Assembly (NCBI GenBank): GCA_038380435.1
Contig: JAWZYU010000058.1
Location: 1,984,001 to 2,048,000, forward strand
Length of the DNA: 64,000 nucleotides
Reading direction: 5' to 3'
From: Ryuthela nishihirai
Taxonomy: Eukaryota; Arthropoda; Arachnida; Araneae; Heptathelidae
Part shown: piece by piece, positions 1 to 11,639 of the stretch
How the letters are laid out: each line of letters opens with the position of its first letter
How positions within the stretch are numbered: the stretch's first letter is position 1
Notes under the pieces: generated by a model
The model's database searches: none
The model's input: only the letters and a program-made list of their open reading frames with translations
What the model was told of the DNA's origin: nothing
Program-made: the position numbers and the translations under genes

Positions 1-1440
1 TTTAAATATAAGAAATATTGCAATATTATAAAAATTTATTCAAATAATTGTTTCAATATTTTTATGACCTATTATGGAATGACACACCAGTACAAAAGTT
101 TATTTTAGACTTTACTGTATTTATAAAATAAGTAAGATTCGAAATTGTTTCGTTTGTATATTTACTTAATATATTTATTTAACAAAAAATAAAATTTAGA
201 ACGATAAAAAAAAATATTTGGATTATATTTAATTTGATATATTGTGAAAGATTTAAGTGAAAGAAATGCTGGGGTAGTGGTTAATTAATTTAAGAGCGGA
301 AGCATTTTTCTTCGAAAGCTAAATAATAAAGAAATATTGTATAAGCTTGGAAAAATTCTATTATAGATAATTTATGGGAAAATATGACTGCAGAATAATT
401 AAAAGATTTCAATTATGTTTATACAATGATCAATTATGTATTATTATTATTGTCAACTTCTATAGTTAAAATATTTCAGATAATTATCGTTATTGAAATA
501 TTATTTAAATAATTTGAAATACTGATAAAATAATATTAAAACCCGAAAGATGAAGATTTATTTTCAACTTTTAAATCCATCGTTAGTCTCAAATTTTCAT
601 AAACGCTTATTTTAAACGCTATGCAATTTAGAACTTAATATATACGGTATGTGTTTTAAGGAAATTTCGAGTTCCATTTCGTAGCATTATTTTGGCAAAA
701 TGATTATTATAAAATCATTTCAAAATTTAAGATGAAGTTTTAAAGTTTTTAGAGCTTAATTAATCCATAAACCATATTCTTTCTATTAATATAGATGATA
801 ATTAATATGTACGAAACTTTCAAACTGCTGTCTAGTTTCGTTCTAGGATATATATTTGAAATATTTGGTTCCAGGATATATATTTGGAAAATTTGTTCCA
901 ATCTCCATCTAGCTAACCATGAAAACTAGTAACGATTTTACAAATCGTTTTCTAGAACATAACTGTACATGAAGAGTTTGCAAATTGTTCCTAAATTATG
1001 CAGATCTCTGAAACTGCTAAGATAACGCAAGGTAAACAATAAATAGTACTGGTGAATTATGGAATATTAATTAACAGTAGTTTTAGTTTTATGAATTTAC
1101 CTCCAAATTTAACTGAAACTAATTAAATAAGAATGTATGAAATATTTTTTAACTTTATTTCAGAAATTATTTTAACATTTCTGTAAATTTGTAAGTTTCT
1201 TAAAATGTTTATACTGGTGATAATTTTATCCCATTTTCTGCTGTAGAATAAAAATCACCGACTCTTATGTTTACATATCACGAGTCTAGTATCTATGTAT
1301 ATAATTAAAGTTGATCTACGGAGATTAGAATTTGCAAAATATTCTATGAATAAATATATCTGCAGAGATATCGTTAAAGTATAATAATCTTATTTGCAAT
1401 ATGTGGCATAATACATTAGTTCGAGTAACTTATATATATT
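1..1440. other. AT-rich sequence without a recognised gene
   Basis: Very AT-rich DNA with many stop codons in all frames. I see no coding region, RNA gene or clear repeat family here. Confidence 0.6.
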
Positions 1441-1498
1441 ATGAACCGAAACTTCTCTATCCCAATGGTGTAAATTAAGACAGAAGGTTCGCCCTGCC

Positions 1499-2266
1499 GT
1501 GATCTTGAACGGACCATTGTGGATGTGTTTCGAAACATTGTGGTGAGAAGCGTGAAAAAAAAAATACTTTCGCTAGATTCGATATTAAAGGAGTACGCTG
1601 CTGTTAATTTACAAGACTTATTTACCACCTTAAGTAAAACAAAAGAATATTTTTAATTTAGAAATTCATTTTAAACAAACTGCTTCAATCTGAATAAAGA
1701 TATTAAGAAAAAATTCGATGACAGAGTTATTGAAGCACTAAAGATAAGTAAACACTTACATCAGAACAGCTCCTTGCCCTCTTCAGTGATTTTTCCCCAG
1801 ACATCTTTCCTGAACTTCACTAAAGCACAAAATTTCAGAATAACTGAATCCGATAAACCAAATATTACCACAGAAATTCTGCGTGATTCCTCTTCCAAAC
1901 CATCAAAGGTATTAGGATTGAACTGGAACGAAGCTTCAGGGAAGATCAAGCGGAAGGTGAAACTTTCGTGACCTTGAAATGACCATTTTCACAGGTGCTG
2001 TTTTCAAACTAATCGCAATTATAAATCGCCTTGTAGCATTATTATCATCAAATCAAAGAAAGAGAAGGTGAGGCCTGCTGTGACCTTGAAGTGACCATTT
2101 CCACAGGGGATGTTCTTGAACAATAATACGTCTACAAGCGTGGTTAAAATTTACGTTCGGTAGTACTAATCTCTTTTATAAGTCATTTTTATAAGTTAAA
2201 TAGCATTATTATCACCAATGAGAAGTTGGGTCGTGCCGTGACCTTGAAATGACCATTTCTACAGAG
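1499..2266. repeat. Short dispersed direct repeat, four diverged copies
   Basis: A motif of the form GTGACCTTGAAATGACCATTT, preceded by GTTCG/CCTGC-like sequence and followed by CACAGG, occurs near 1499, 1969, 2080 and 2239. The last three also share a downstream tract with 'gttcttgaaca' and 'agcattattatca', so the unit is longer than the core. Spacing is irregular (about 111 and 159 bp between the last three). It looks like a degraded minisatellite or mobile-element remnant; no function is suggested. Confidence 0.55.
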
Positions 2267-2301
2267 GTGTTCTTGAACATTAGAGCAACAAGCGTAGTGA
2301 A

Positions 2302-2520
2302 TACACCTATCCCCAGATTTACACGGTACTCAGTTCACAAAATTTTGGCTTTGCACGGTCAAAAAAGGCAACCAGTTTCGATTTACACGGTACTGACTGA
2401 AATTTCCTTTCTACGTACGTCTCAGTCGGTACCGTGTAAATCGAAACTGGTTGCATTTTTTGACCGTGCAAAGCCAAAATTGTGTGAACTGAGTACCGTG
2501 TAAATCGAGGGATAGGTGTA
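2302..2520. mobile_element. Fully palindromic 219-bp MITE / foldback element
   Basis: The sequence starts TACACCTATCCC and ends GGGATAGGTGTA. The two halves are inverted copies over roughly 95 bp each (arms about 2302-2400 and 2420-2520) with a short spacer. Each arm contains GATTTACACGGTACT twice. Terminal TA on both sides would fit TA-target insertion (Tc1/mariner-like or a related superfamily), but no transposase is present. The very similar arms suggest a recent foldback MITE. Confidence 0.75.
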
Positions 2521-3229
2521 ATTACCTTCGATTGGAGTAATCGCATTTATAGATCACCTTGTTTAGTATCATTATTATTCGTTTGTTGACCACGGTTGAA
2601 AAAATATCAAAAGAAATATATTTATTGTTTTTAAATGTAAGTTTTAATTGCTTTAATTTATTTCAAGAGTTCATTCAAATTATTTCGCAATAGAGAACAG
2701 TATAAAAAGAATGCAAATCTTGTTATTCTAGCACTGCTTAATAATTAGCACCAGCAATATTTATTTCTGATATCAAATCGAACCAATTTTAAATGCAGTA
2801 AAACGAATGACCCTTTTGGAGTTTTAAGAACGTTCGATTATTTAATTTAATTTCTAAATCTATTTCCCATACAGTCATAAAGAGTGTTAAAAATATCAAA
2901 TTGATCGATGTTTTATAAAACTCTCAATGCGCTATAAGTACAGGAAAGATTTTCGCCTAGGGTAATAATGTCGGAACCTTATTATAGTGAAAATGTGCAT
3001 ATAATACTTCTTTCTGCACAAACTAACCCAAAGTAAATAAAAAGTCATCAAACTGAAAGGTATCCTAAAAGAATTATTTTTCAATCAGGAATATATTGAA
3101 CTAAAAATGAAACAGTATGTTTCATCATCAAGAATAACCTTTTAGCACTTTATTTCGAACCCTTGAACATCTAATGTTCATAACAATGTTAAGATTATTT
3201 TAAATAATTATTAATGTTAAGAATATTTT

Positions 3230-3231
<2 letters not shown>
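2521..3231. other. AT-rich spacer
   Basis: No coding or RNA feature recognised between the palindromic MITE and the microsatellite tail of the RTE-like element. Confidence 0.5.
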
Positions 3232-3325
<94 letters not shown>

Positions 3326-3355
3326 GCAGCAGCATCATCATCGTCGTCGTCGTCG

Positions 3356-3400
<45 letters not shown>
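3232..3400 (-). repeat. (GAT)n/(GAC)n microsatellite, expanded 3' tail of RTE copy 1
   Basis: About 170 bp of ATC trinucleotides (GAT on the minus strand), interrupted by short GCA and GTC runs. It lies exactly at the 3' end of the minus-strand RTE-like element. The two other copies in this window end with short (GAT)n tails at 23471-23492 and about 16770, so this microsatellite is best read as the expanded 3' tail of the retrotransposon rather than an unrelated repeat. Confidence 0.85.
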
Positions 3401-3474
3401 AGCAGCCATGGGCTATGAAGGTCCAACCAGACCGTGCAATTTAGTTCTCCAAGCAAGTCTATCCTGAGCTACAT

Positions 3475-6424
3475 CTACTGCATCTGGCCACTGCACACCA
3501 ATTCTAACACAAGATCTTGTTTGACATTGTGTGCCCACCGCATCCTAGGTCTCCCCTTCTTTCTGAGGCCTTTAAGCACACTGTTCATAACCCTATTCGC
3601 CAATCTATAATTATTCATACGGGCAACATGGCCAAACCAACGGAGTCTCACTCTGCACAATATGCTGCTTAAAGGAGGTTGCAAACTCCTTTGGCTAACC
3701 TCATCATTAGTTACAAAGTTGAACCACCTAATGCCCAAGATACTGCGTAAGCATCTGGAATCAAAAGCATCTAGTTTCCTGTTATCTTGTTTACAAATTG
3801 TCCAAGTTTCACTGTCATAACTAACCCTAGAAAGAACCAAATTATTATACAGTCTAATTTTAGTCTTTAGGTGTATACGCCTATTTCTCCACACTCTCCA
3901 TAGATTCTTAAAAGTCCCGGCAGCAATCCCTATTCGTCTGTTAATCTCATGCCACACATTACCATTATCTGTTACATAGCTCCCAAGATAATTAAACTGC
4001 ATTCAGCTCAAGACTGCAACCATTCAGATTAACTGAATCACAGCCTGCCTGACCAATTTTCATCACTTTAGTTTTCTCTCTGTTTATAACCAAACCTACT
4101 CTACTACCAGTCTCATCAACGGCTCGAATGAAAGAGTTCATCTCATCAACATCATTTGCCAAAAGGGCTTTTTGGGCAGCATAATCTAAATCAGAAATTT
4201 TCGTATCTCCAGCCCATTTAAGGCCAAAATCTTTCCCTTGAAGTGAATTTCGCATAACATAATCAATAACCAAACTAAAGAGAAAAGGAGACAAAATGCA
4301 CCCTTGTCGAACACCAGAAGTAATGCTAAACCAGTTGCTACAAGCCTTACCAACTCTCACACACGACTCAGTGTTATTATAGAGAGCTTTCATTATGTTA
4401 ACTAACTTGTCTGGTATACCATATGAAATCACAATCAACCACAAATTATGACGATCAACAGAGTCGAAAGCATTTTTGAAATTAACAAAGCTAGCAACCA
4501 AAGGTTTCTGAAACTCTAAACATTTCTCAAGAATCTGCCTAAGTGAAAAAATCTGATCCACACATCCCCTACCACTTCTGAATCCACATTGCTCATCACG
4601 CAATTGCCTGTCAACCAGATTCTTAATTCTATTAAGCACAATCATGGAAAGAACTTTACCTGGAACAGAGAGTAGGCTGATACCCCTATAGTTATCACAA
4701 GAACTGCGATCACCTTTTTTGAAAATAGGGATAACAATAGCTCTGGTAAAATCCTTAGGAACCATGCCTTTATCATAAAAGATATTCAGAATTTCAGTCA
4801 TCCAAGTGGTAACCGAAACATTCCCAGCTCTAAGCATTTCGGTGGTAATTTCATCTACCCCTGGGGATTTATGTAGTTTAAGTTTAGAAACAGCCAAAAT
4901 AACTTCAGATTGTGTTATAGGGCCAACGTTAAAGCCACCAATGCATCCATCATCACTGCAAACAATGGGAGCAGAACCAACTACATTGTTACGAACATCA
5001 CTGAAATGCTCAGCCCACCTAGCCATGACAGAATCCTCCCCTTCTATAACCTTACCTTGTTTATCCTTCAATCCTTGTATGCCTGTCCGTTTTCTACCAC
5101 ACAAAACATTAACTATCTGGTACAGCTCTCTGCTGTTGTGCTGTCTAACTGCTTCCTCGGCTTTGTCAGCCAAACCATCAAGCCAAAGTTTCTTATCAGC
5201 AGCTAACTGATCTTTTACACGTTTATTAAGTTCTCTGTAATGCTTTCTATTAGGACTAGTAGGGTATTGATTAAAGACATTCCTGCAGTTCTTTGTTTCC
5301 GAAATAAGCTCAAGTGCCTTATCACTCAGATAATTCTGCCTCTTCTGCTCCTTTTTTCTTAAAAGAGTACTGTTAGTGTCCAAAATAGCCTGTTTAAAAT
5401 GATCCCATTCTTCCTCAACTTCAGTAGTAAGCAAACCATGACTGTCATAATGACTAAGTAACCTATCATGGTAAGCTTTGGCTATAACTGGATCTTTCAG
5501 AGCTTCAGTATTAAAAGTAAATTTTTTAACCCTAGCACAACACTTTTTATGTTTAAGTTGCAACACACTTTTAACAAGGTAATGGTCAGATCCAATTTCA
5601 GCTCCCCTATATGCCCTGGTATTCCTAACAGAACTAGTCCATTTGCCGTTAATTAATATGTAATCAATCATATTCTTATGCAGCCCATCAGGTGAAACCT
5701 ATGTGTACTTATGTATGTCGCGGTGTTTGTAATAAGTGTTAGTTATTCTGAATCCATTGAGTTTACTTACCTGTAGGAGACGTTGCCCAGTGCCATTGCA
5801 GCTACCAATACCAAAAGGGCCTATTACTCCTCCTCAAAGGTCAGAGTCAGTACCAACTTTGGTATTGAAGTCACCAAGAACATGGGTAATATCTCCTTTC
5901 TTGATAGAATTCAAAATATCCTGAAGTTGTTCATAAAACCTATCCTTCTCATCCTCATCGGCATCCTCAGTGGGGGCATAACAGCAGATAACATTCAGGT
6001 CTTTAACGCTTGTCTGAAATGTTGCTGTAAGAAACCTTTCATTAATGCACTCATATCCTAGAAGAGCATCACTAACATGTCTGCTGAGAAGCAGACCCAC
6101 GCCTTGGTGATGCTTATTGTCGTCCCTCCCTGAAAAGAGAAATTTAAGATTATTTTTAAGAATCTGACCTTTATCTGTCCATCTGGTCTCTTGCAAGCCA
6201 AGAATATCTAAATTATAATGATGGAATTTTTGTGTGAGGACATCAAGAGAAAAAGTTCTGTGCGGAGTCCTCACATTCCAACTACCTATGGAGAGAAAAT
6301 GGTTAGTGGGATGTTTAAAGAAACTATGTTTATTGAGAGAGGGAATGCCGACAATATCAAACAGCACCCTAATCGCAGACATGGGGCAAAGACCCGTTCC
6401 CCCACTACTAAAGGCTGAAGCCAT
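3475..6424 (-). pseudogene. Broken endonuclease-reverse transcriptase of RTE copy 1
   Basis: The reading frame is split into three pieces: endonuclease (6424-5834), RT (5671-3992) and C-terminal part (4002-3475). Endonuclease features are SIGSWNVRT, LGLQETRW and LGDFN. RT features are KSPGVDEITTEM, the AFDSVDRH region and SGVRQGCILSPFLF. The catalytic YADD box is gone: where copy 2 has DYADDLVLL, this copy has DYAAQKALL (near 4160-4185), so both metal-binding aspartates are replaced. With the frameshifts, this copy cannot support its own transposition. It remains readable over nearly its whole length, so decay is moderate. Confidence 0.88.
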
Positions 6425-6835
6425 CTACACTGGAAGATTTCCTCCAACGTAGAATTTGACGATGCCAATAGAAGCAAACAGTTCAGGTGCCTGCGATGAC
6501 CTCTGCTCAGGATTATCCACCAGCTGATAAACATATCCTGTGAATCTATTCACTTGGGGCTGTCAACCCACAAACAAACAGAAAACACAGCGGAAGATTT
6601 TCCCTCCACAGAAGCCCACCAGTGCAGCAAAATCAGGATCCATAATCAAGCTCAGAGCCATATATCTGTCCAGTCCAGTAGGTTTATATGGTCAGCACCA
6701 GGACCCTGTGTTGTTGACCACTCCTCAGTAGGGTAGAAAAAAAAGAAAAGTAGCCATAGTTGTCCAGATCAGTAGGCCACACTAATCTGGCAGCCCTCCC
6801 CTTCCGTCACCACCACGAGAAGGCTTGAAATTTCC

Positions 6836-7020
6836 CATGGCCGAGTGGTTAGCGTGCCTGGCTACTAATCTAAGTGACCTGGGCTCTTGCCCCGGGTAAG
6901 GCATGAATATTCGTTTTGTTTTCTGCTGAGGTACTACCATCCTCTCAGATCTTCTACTGTGGCATACAAACTGACAATCTCCCGTCAGACCTCTGTAACA
7001 AGCAGCTCATTGACGGGGTA
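6836..7020 (+). mobile_element. tRNA-derived SINE, family 2
   Basis: The head, TGGCCGAGTGGTTAGCG, matches the A-box/D-arm region of a class II-type tRNA, and GGGCTCTTGCCCC sits at the B-box position. It is followed by a body with 'tctgctgaggt...ccatcctc...gatct'. Related pieces occur at 16203-16275, 19730-19790 (minus) and 59255-59400. It is not a functional tRNA because the arms do not pair well. Confidence 0.6.
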
Positions 7021-8447
7021 TTTATTTTATTTTTTTTATTTAGATTAAAATATGTCTTCCCGCTGGTGGGATATGAACACACGACCTCCTAACATTAAGT
7101 TATGCGCTTTGACTTTTTAGCTACCTGCCACCGATGATGATTTCTGCTGTTGATGCCTTTATGTTGATGCCTTTTTTATACCATGCAATCCCCTATCTTG
7201 ACTGTAAACAAGAGTCTTCGATTCCAGTCAAGGTAGATGCAATGACTGACTCTATGGTACCATATTTGATGAATGAAGATCAGCTTAACTCAACGGTCAG
7301 AGTACCTGACAGGTTATAAAGGGGTCATGGGTGCGTATCCCACCCAAATCAAGATAATTTTTCCTCTGCACTCAATGAAAAGGACGAGATGCCTGTGGTT
7401 CACCAATATTAGCAAAGTGTAGATCTGTCTTCATTTACATGTTGCATTTGTGTGAAATTAATTTGAGTATGTAGGATATATATAGGATTTATATATAAGG
7501 AATATTTTTTACATATATAGGAATGACCTGGAATCTGATGCCAATTACCGATATAATGGAAACTACATATAATAACATTGAACACAACTGAGTTTGACAT
7601 ACAACAAAACTGTTTTCCTATATTTCTGAGAAAATTAAAACAATTATTTCGCTACAATTCACATTACAGCGCAAGAATTATTTTGCTACATTTCACAGGT
7701 GTCGATCATATGAAAAACTGAACAAAAGTTACAATCATTTTTTTGATTCTTTCTTTATTATATTTTCCTGTATTCATATTTTATTTTTTAAATTTTCAAC
7801 TTTTGCAACAGTTTCTATAATATAATATGCATGCTCAATTTCAGTGAAATAATCTGAAGTACAATTTTTTTGTATATTCTTAATCGTTTGATCAAAAATA
7901 AAGCACATTTAAATGGAAATATAATTTTTTTATCCGTTAAAAAATCTGTTCTAAAGGGTTCAAAAAGCAAATATTAGTGAATTTTTCAAAAGCGACATCT
8001 ATAAAAATTATCTGTTTCCTCAATATCTAATAGCGTAAAATCGAAATCAAACAAAATCTACCGGTTAGCAATGTTCCCAAAGGTAATGGAGAAAGGAAGA
8101 AAATCAATCAAAATTTCTGGCAAAAGCGAAAAGAAAAAAAATTTTCTCGACAAAAGCTAATAAAAAGAAGGAACCCAATTATGTGAAAACATTCATCATC
8201 CTCCAATTTGTTTTTATTTTAATATTAAATCATATTTTTAATTAGTTAATTTTAATGTGATCGAAATTTTTCTTATCTTTTTTCAAGAGTTCCAAAAAAG
8301 TTAAATTTAAATTTTTGAAAAAAGAAACAGGCAGTATATCCTGTTATTTTTTGTTGATATTCGATTAGACGAATATAATTAGTATTGGGAAAGCAGTTAG
8401 ATAAAGAATTAAAAAACCAAGGAAGATGGGACTTTAAGCCATGACCA
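7021..8447. other. No gene recognised
   Basis: AT-rich non-coding sequence. A degenerate tRNA-like tract on the minus strand near 7065-7130 may be another SINE relic. A 27-bp segment around 7437 recurs near 10015, so a short dispersed repeat is present. Confidence 0.5.
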
Positions 8448-8628
8448 TTATGCACGTTAAAGAACAGGCTGGATGGCCGTAATGCGAGGCTACCCTTTAT
8501 TTCCTAACAGCTGTACTGTAGGTCACCTACCCCAGCTCTCTCTCTGAACCCTTGGTGATACTTGTGCCCAGGCCATTAATACTAATGTGCAAAAAGTGCC
8601 ACCTGGAGGTAAAGAAATAACAATCTTA
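8448..8628 (+). mobile_element. SINE family 1, 3' fragment
   Basis: Matches the 3' body of the full-length SINE at 61151-61532: 'cacgttaaagaacaggctggatgg', the CTAACAGCTGT segment, the 'gccattaa' segment and the terminal 'gtgcaaaaagtgcc...gaggtaaa'. The tRNA-like head is missing, as in a 5'-truncated copy. Confidence 0.7.
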
Positions 8629-11400
8629 ATGATTAAGAGAGTCTGAAAGGATTCAGTTGCTCACGGAATGGGGGGGGGGGGGGTTCACCCTATAAGAGAT
8701 TATGAATCTTGTGTTATCTTACTAATGTCTGAGACGTTTGAAATCTTAATGATTAGACTTTATCTTAACTTCGAAAATTGTTCACATTATAGAGTTTGTA
8801 GAGGAGCGATTTGTAAAATGATCATAATATATTTTCTTTAAAATAAAAAAATAGCTATACCATACGACCAAAACTAGTGATTTCTAATAACAAGGATATT
8901 AACAAAATAAGTAAGGCGTGGGTTCGATTCCCACTCAGGACAACATTTTTCTTTTTCAACTGATTATTTCAAGTAATGTATATTTTAAAATGATTATAGA
9001 ATAAGGGAATGAAAGTGATTCATGAAAGCTGAGAGAAGACGTAAACACGGAAATGAAATTTTCATAAACGATAGATATGTGATCACGAAAGTCGATGTAC
9101 AGGCTTCTCTCGCCTTGCTCTCTAAGCAATAAAGATTGACCCCTACAAAATAAAAGGGTGAATTGGGTGAACAGCGCCCCACTCTCGGCAGGATATGTAG
9201 ACAGAGACCACAACAGATGATGCATGCTTCCCCCGTGCTAGGGATCTTTCCGTTTCTCTCCCTTTCTTCTCTCTCCCAAGGCGGACAGGTATGTCGTGCT
9301 CACATTTGTTTCAAAATGTGGACACGACGTATCTATATGCCACCCGCCACTTTGATGTTTAGATCTCAGCTTCCCACCCCTCCTTCATCTTGGCTCTCAG
9401 AACTTTCAGGCCGGAAAAGAAGGTAGCCCACGGGTCTGGAACAAGGAAACTCGGCCAAAAGGTACTCCATCTGACAAAGGATCTCTCGGCTGAAACAAAC
9501 AAGAAGTGCCCAGCAGAGCCATATGGATGGATGAACATCTCTTTTTGCCCGACGAGGACTAATCACCACCTCACACTGCAACCCAGGTGGTTTTGCCTAC
9601 CCCGCAGCAAAGCTGGAGCGCGCAGATAAAAGTGCGCACTTGGACACTCTGTTTCTAACGTATGGTGCAAATGGTTGACTTTCAATATTGGTGCTTTTCC
9701 TTTCTTGACTCACGAACGAAGACTTCAGATATTCTTCCTGGTGCCGAGGTGCACAGCTATCGGCAAAAGCTGGAAAAATTCCTGCTTATGAGCCATAGAT
9801 GTCCGAGATCGAATAAAGGACGACGGTGTGATATGAACGAGTAAGAGCCATTTTCTTCCGCCCACCAATGGCAAAGAAACGAGGTAGGATCATTCTTTCC
9901 TGATCTGGGTCTCCCCCCTTGTTAACTAATAGTTTTTGCCGCCACACTATCCTCGACCGCTTTGAGCCATAAATTATTAGCTCACAATAACGGTGCACCG
10001 CATTAAAGATGAAATGTTGCATTTGTGTGAAATTAATTTGAGTTGAAGTAAATTGGCTATAAGTGCGAATTGTTGTAAAGTTAAATAAATGTGTTCCCAC
10101 AGAATAATCTCGCATCGAACTGATTATTTGTTTGTCTGTTGACCTAGATCCTGCACTTGAAATTGGCAGATAGCATATGACGGGGGATTGGATGATCCCA
10201 CCTTTCATGATTAATAATTGCTGCATCTTTCTCTTTGAAAACGGGATTCCCATATTCGCCAGAGGCAAGATGCGAGCTTCTGGTTATTTTACACATTCAG
10301 TACCCTCTGACCGTGGAAATTCGAAAGAGTGCATAATTGGGAAAATAATCTATTATTATTTTATTAGTACCTGTAAAGCACAAAAATTGCTTTTCACTAA
10401 TCTCTTAAAGCGGAAAAGTTGAATTTTACCGACACCACTTTGGCATAACGGGACAAATCGTTACTATCAGTGGAAACCACTTAACCATTACACTCTATGA
10501 CCAAAATTCTAAATATCTTGCATAAATACATCTTTTGTAATATTCGTTTAAAAATTTGGTATTTTACAGCTTTTTCCGCCACTAGAATCAGCCTTTCCAG
10601 TTTTATTTTACCTCCTTTAGCACTCTATCAGTAGAAGTTAATATTAATATTTTATTAGTATCTGTAAAACAAAACAAAGGAATTTTTCGTTTATCTCTTA
10701 AAAGAAAAAAATCATTTTTCCCACACCCTTGGGGAAAAGAAAGAAAAGTCTTGTTGACGTTTCAAACCTTCTGACCGTAACCTCTATTACCAAAATTTCA
10801 GGTTTCGAGTGTAAATAGTTTGTTTGCAATATTCGTTTCAAATTTTAGCTTTTTCCATCTTTTCCCACCGCTGGAGGGCGCTATTAAAGCTATTGAAAGA
10901 TTTCAAAATTGAGAATCGCAACATATCTTCAACACCTATCCAACCTAATAAGAATTTTTCATTTATCTCTAAAAGTACAAAAGTTGATTATCTGTAGACG
11001 GACAGAAAGACGAACAAATATTGGCATCGGCAGACGACAAAGTGAAAACATTAGCTCCTTTGTCAAAAGCGAACTTTAAAAAATATATATATATTGGTTT
11101 TTTCAGTTAGCTCGTTTGCATTTTGCAGCCCATTGTTCTTTTCTGACGTAGTTTCTTAGAAAATAATATTCATTAATTTATTTCTATGAGTGGAATATTT
11201 ACACCCAAATAGAGCGCTGTGAGGCATTAATAAAATATGGAAGCTTTTACGGACTAAAAAAGTGGGACTGAGAAGTTTTAACTAGGTACAAACGCTATCT
11301 CATAGGCTTTCGTCTCACGGTACGACAAAACATGGCGCCCATAAATCAAGTGATGCAATCAACCAATGGCAGTCAATCGCCGAGATGGCCAGCCTCAGCC
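8629..11400. other. Non-coding, repeat-rich sequence without a recognised gene
   Basis: A G-run near 8670, a tRNA B-box-like tract (GGGTTCGATTCCCA near 8919) and several short open frames without family resemblance (9160-9850) are present. Some of these frames look less AT-rich than the surroundings (9100-9650), but codon structure and motifs are not convincing. Confidence 0.45.
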
Positions 11401-11639
11401 TAAGTTGCGCATGCGCATCAGCAACTATGTTAGTTTCTACTAGCTACACATAGTGACGCTCAATACCGGAGACTGTTAGAGGTCCTGTATAGTTTGACTA
11501 TTATTCTTCATCTCTTACTGGACCACTTTGTAAAAGATGAAGTCTAATCATACAGGACCTCTAACAGTCCCCGGTATTGAGCGTCACTTTGTGCACCTCG
11601 TAGAAACTAACATAGTTGATAATGCGAATGCGCAACTTA
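11401..11639. repeat. Head-to-head palindrome at the edge of a DNA element
   Basis: Arms 11401-11490 and 11549-11639 are inverted copies. Each contains GACGCTCAATACCGG next to GACTGTTAGAGGTCCTGTAT or its complement, and continues to a GTTGCGCAT tract. The spacer contains a second, shorter inverted pair (CTTCATCT / AGATGAAG). The right arm is the start of the 3.6-kb element at 11564; the left arm is the end of another copy in opposite orientation. Confidence 0.75.

Larger units (their letters stand above)
3232..6807 (-). mobile_element. RTE-like non-LTR retrotransposon, copy 1, defective
   Basis: The 5' boundary is placed where homology to copy 2 (20069-23492) stops, near CTTCCGT at 6801-6807. 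The 3' end is the GAT microsatellite. The body encodes an apurinic-type endonuclease followed by reverse transcriptase and a C-terminal region with a WFGHVARM motif. RTE assignment rests on the short 3' UTR, the simple-repeat tail and the endonuclease/RT arrangement; a related LINE clade is possible. Confidence 0.85.

Noticed and set aside
3217..3456. Open frame encoding a long poly-aspartate protein on the minus strand
   Set aside because: It is the translation of the (GAT)n microsatellite tail of an RTE-like element, not a gene.
9163..9629. Possible host gene in the less AT-rich block
   Set aside because: Open frames are short, on both strands, and show no protein motif or splice pattern I can defend.
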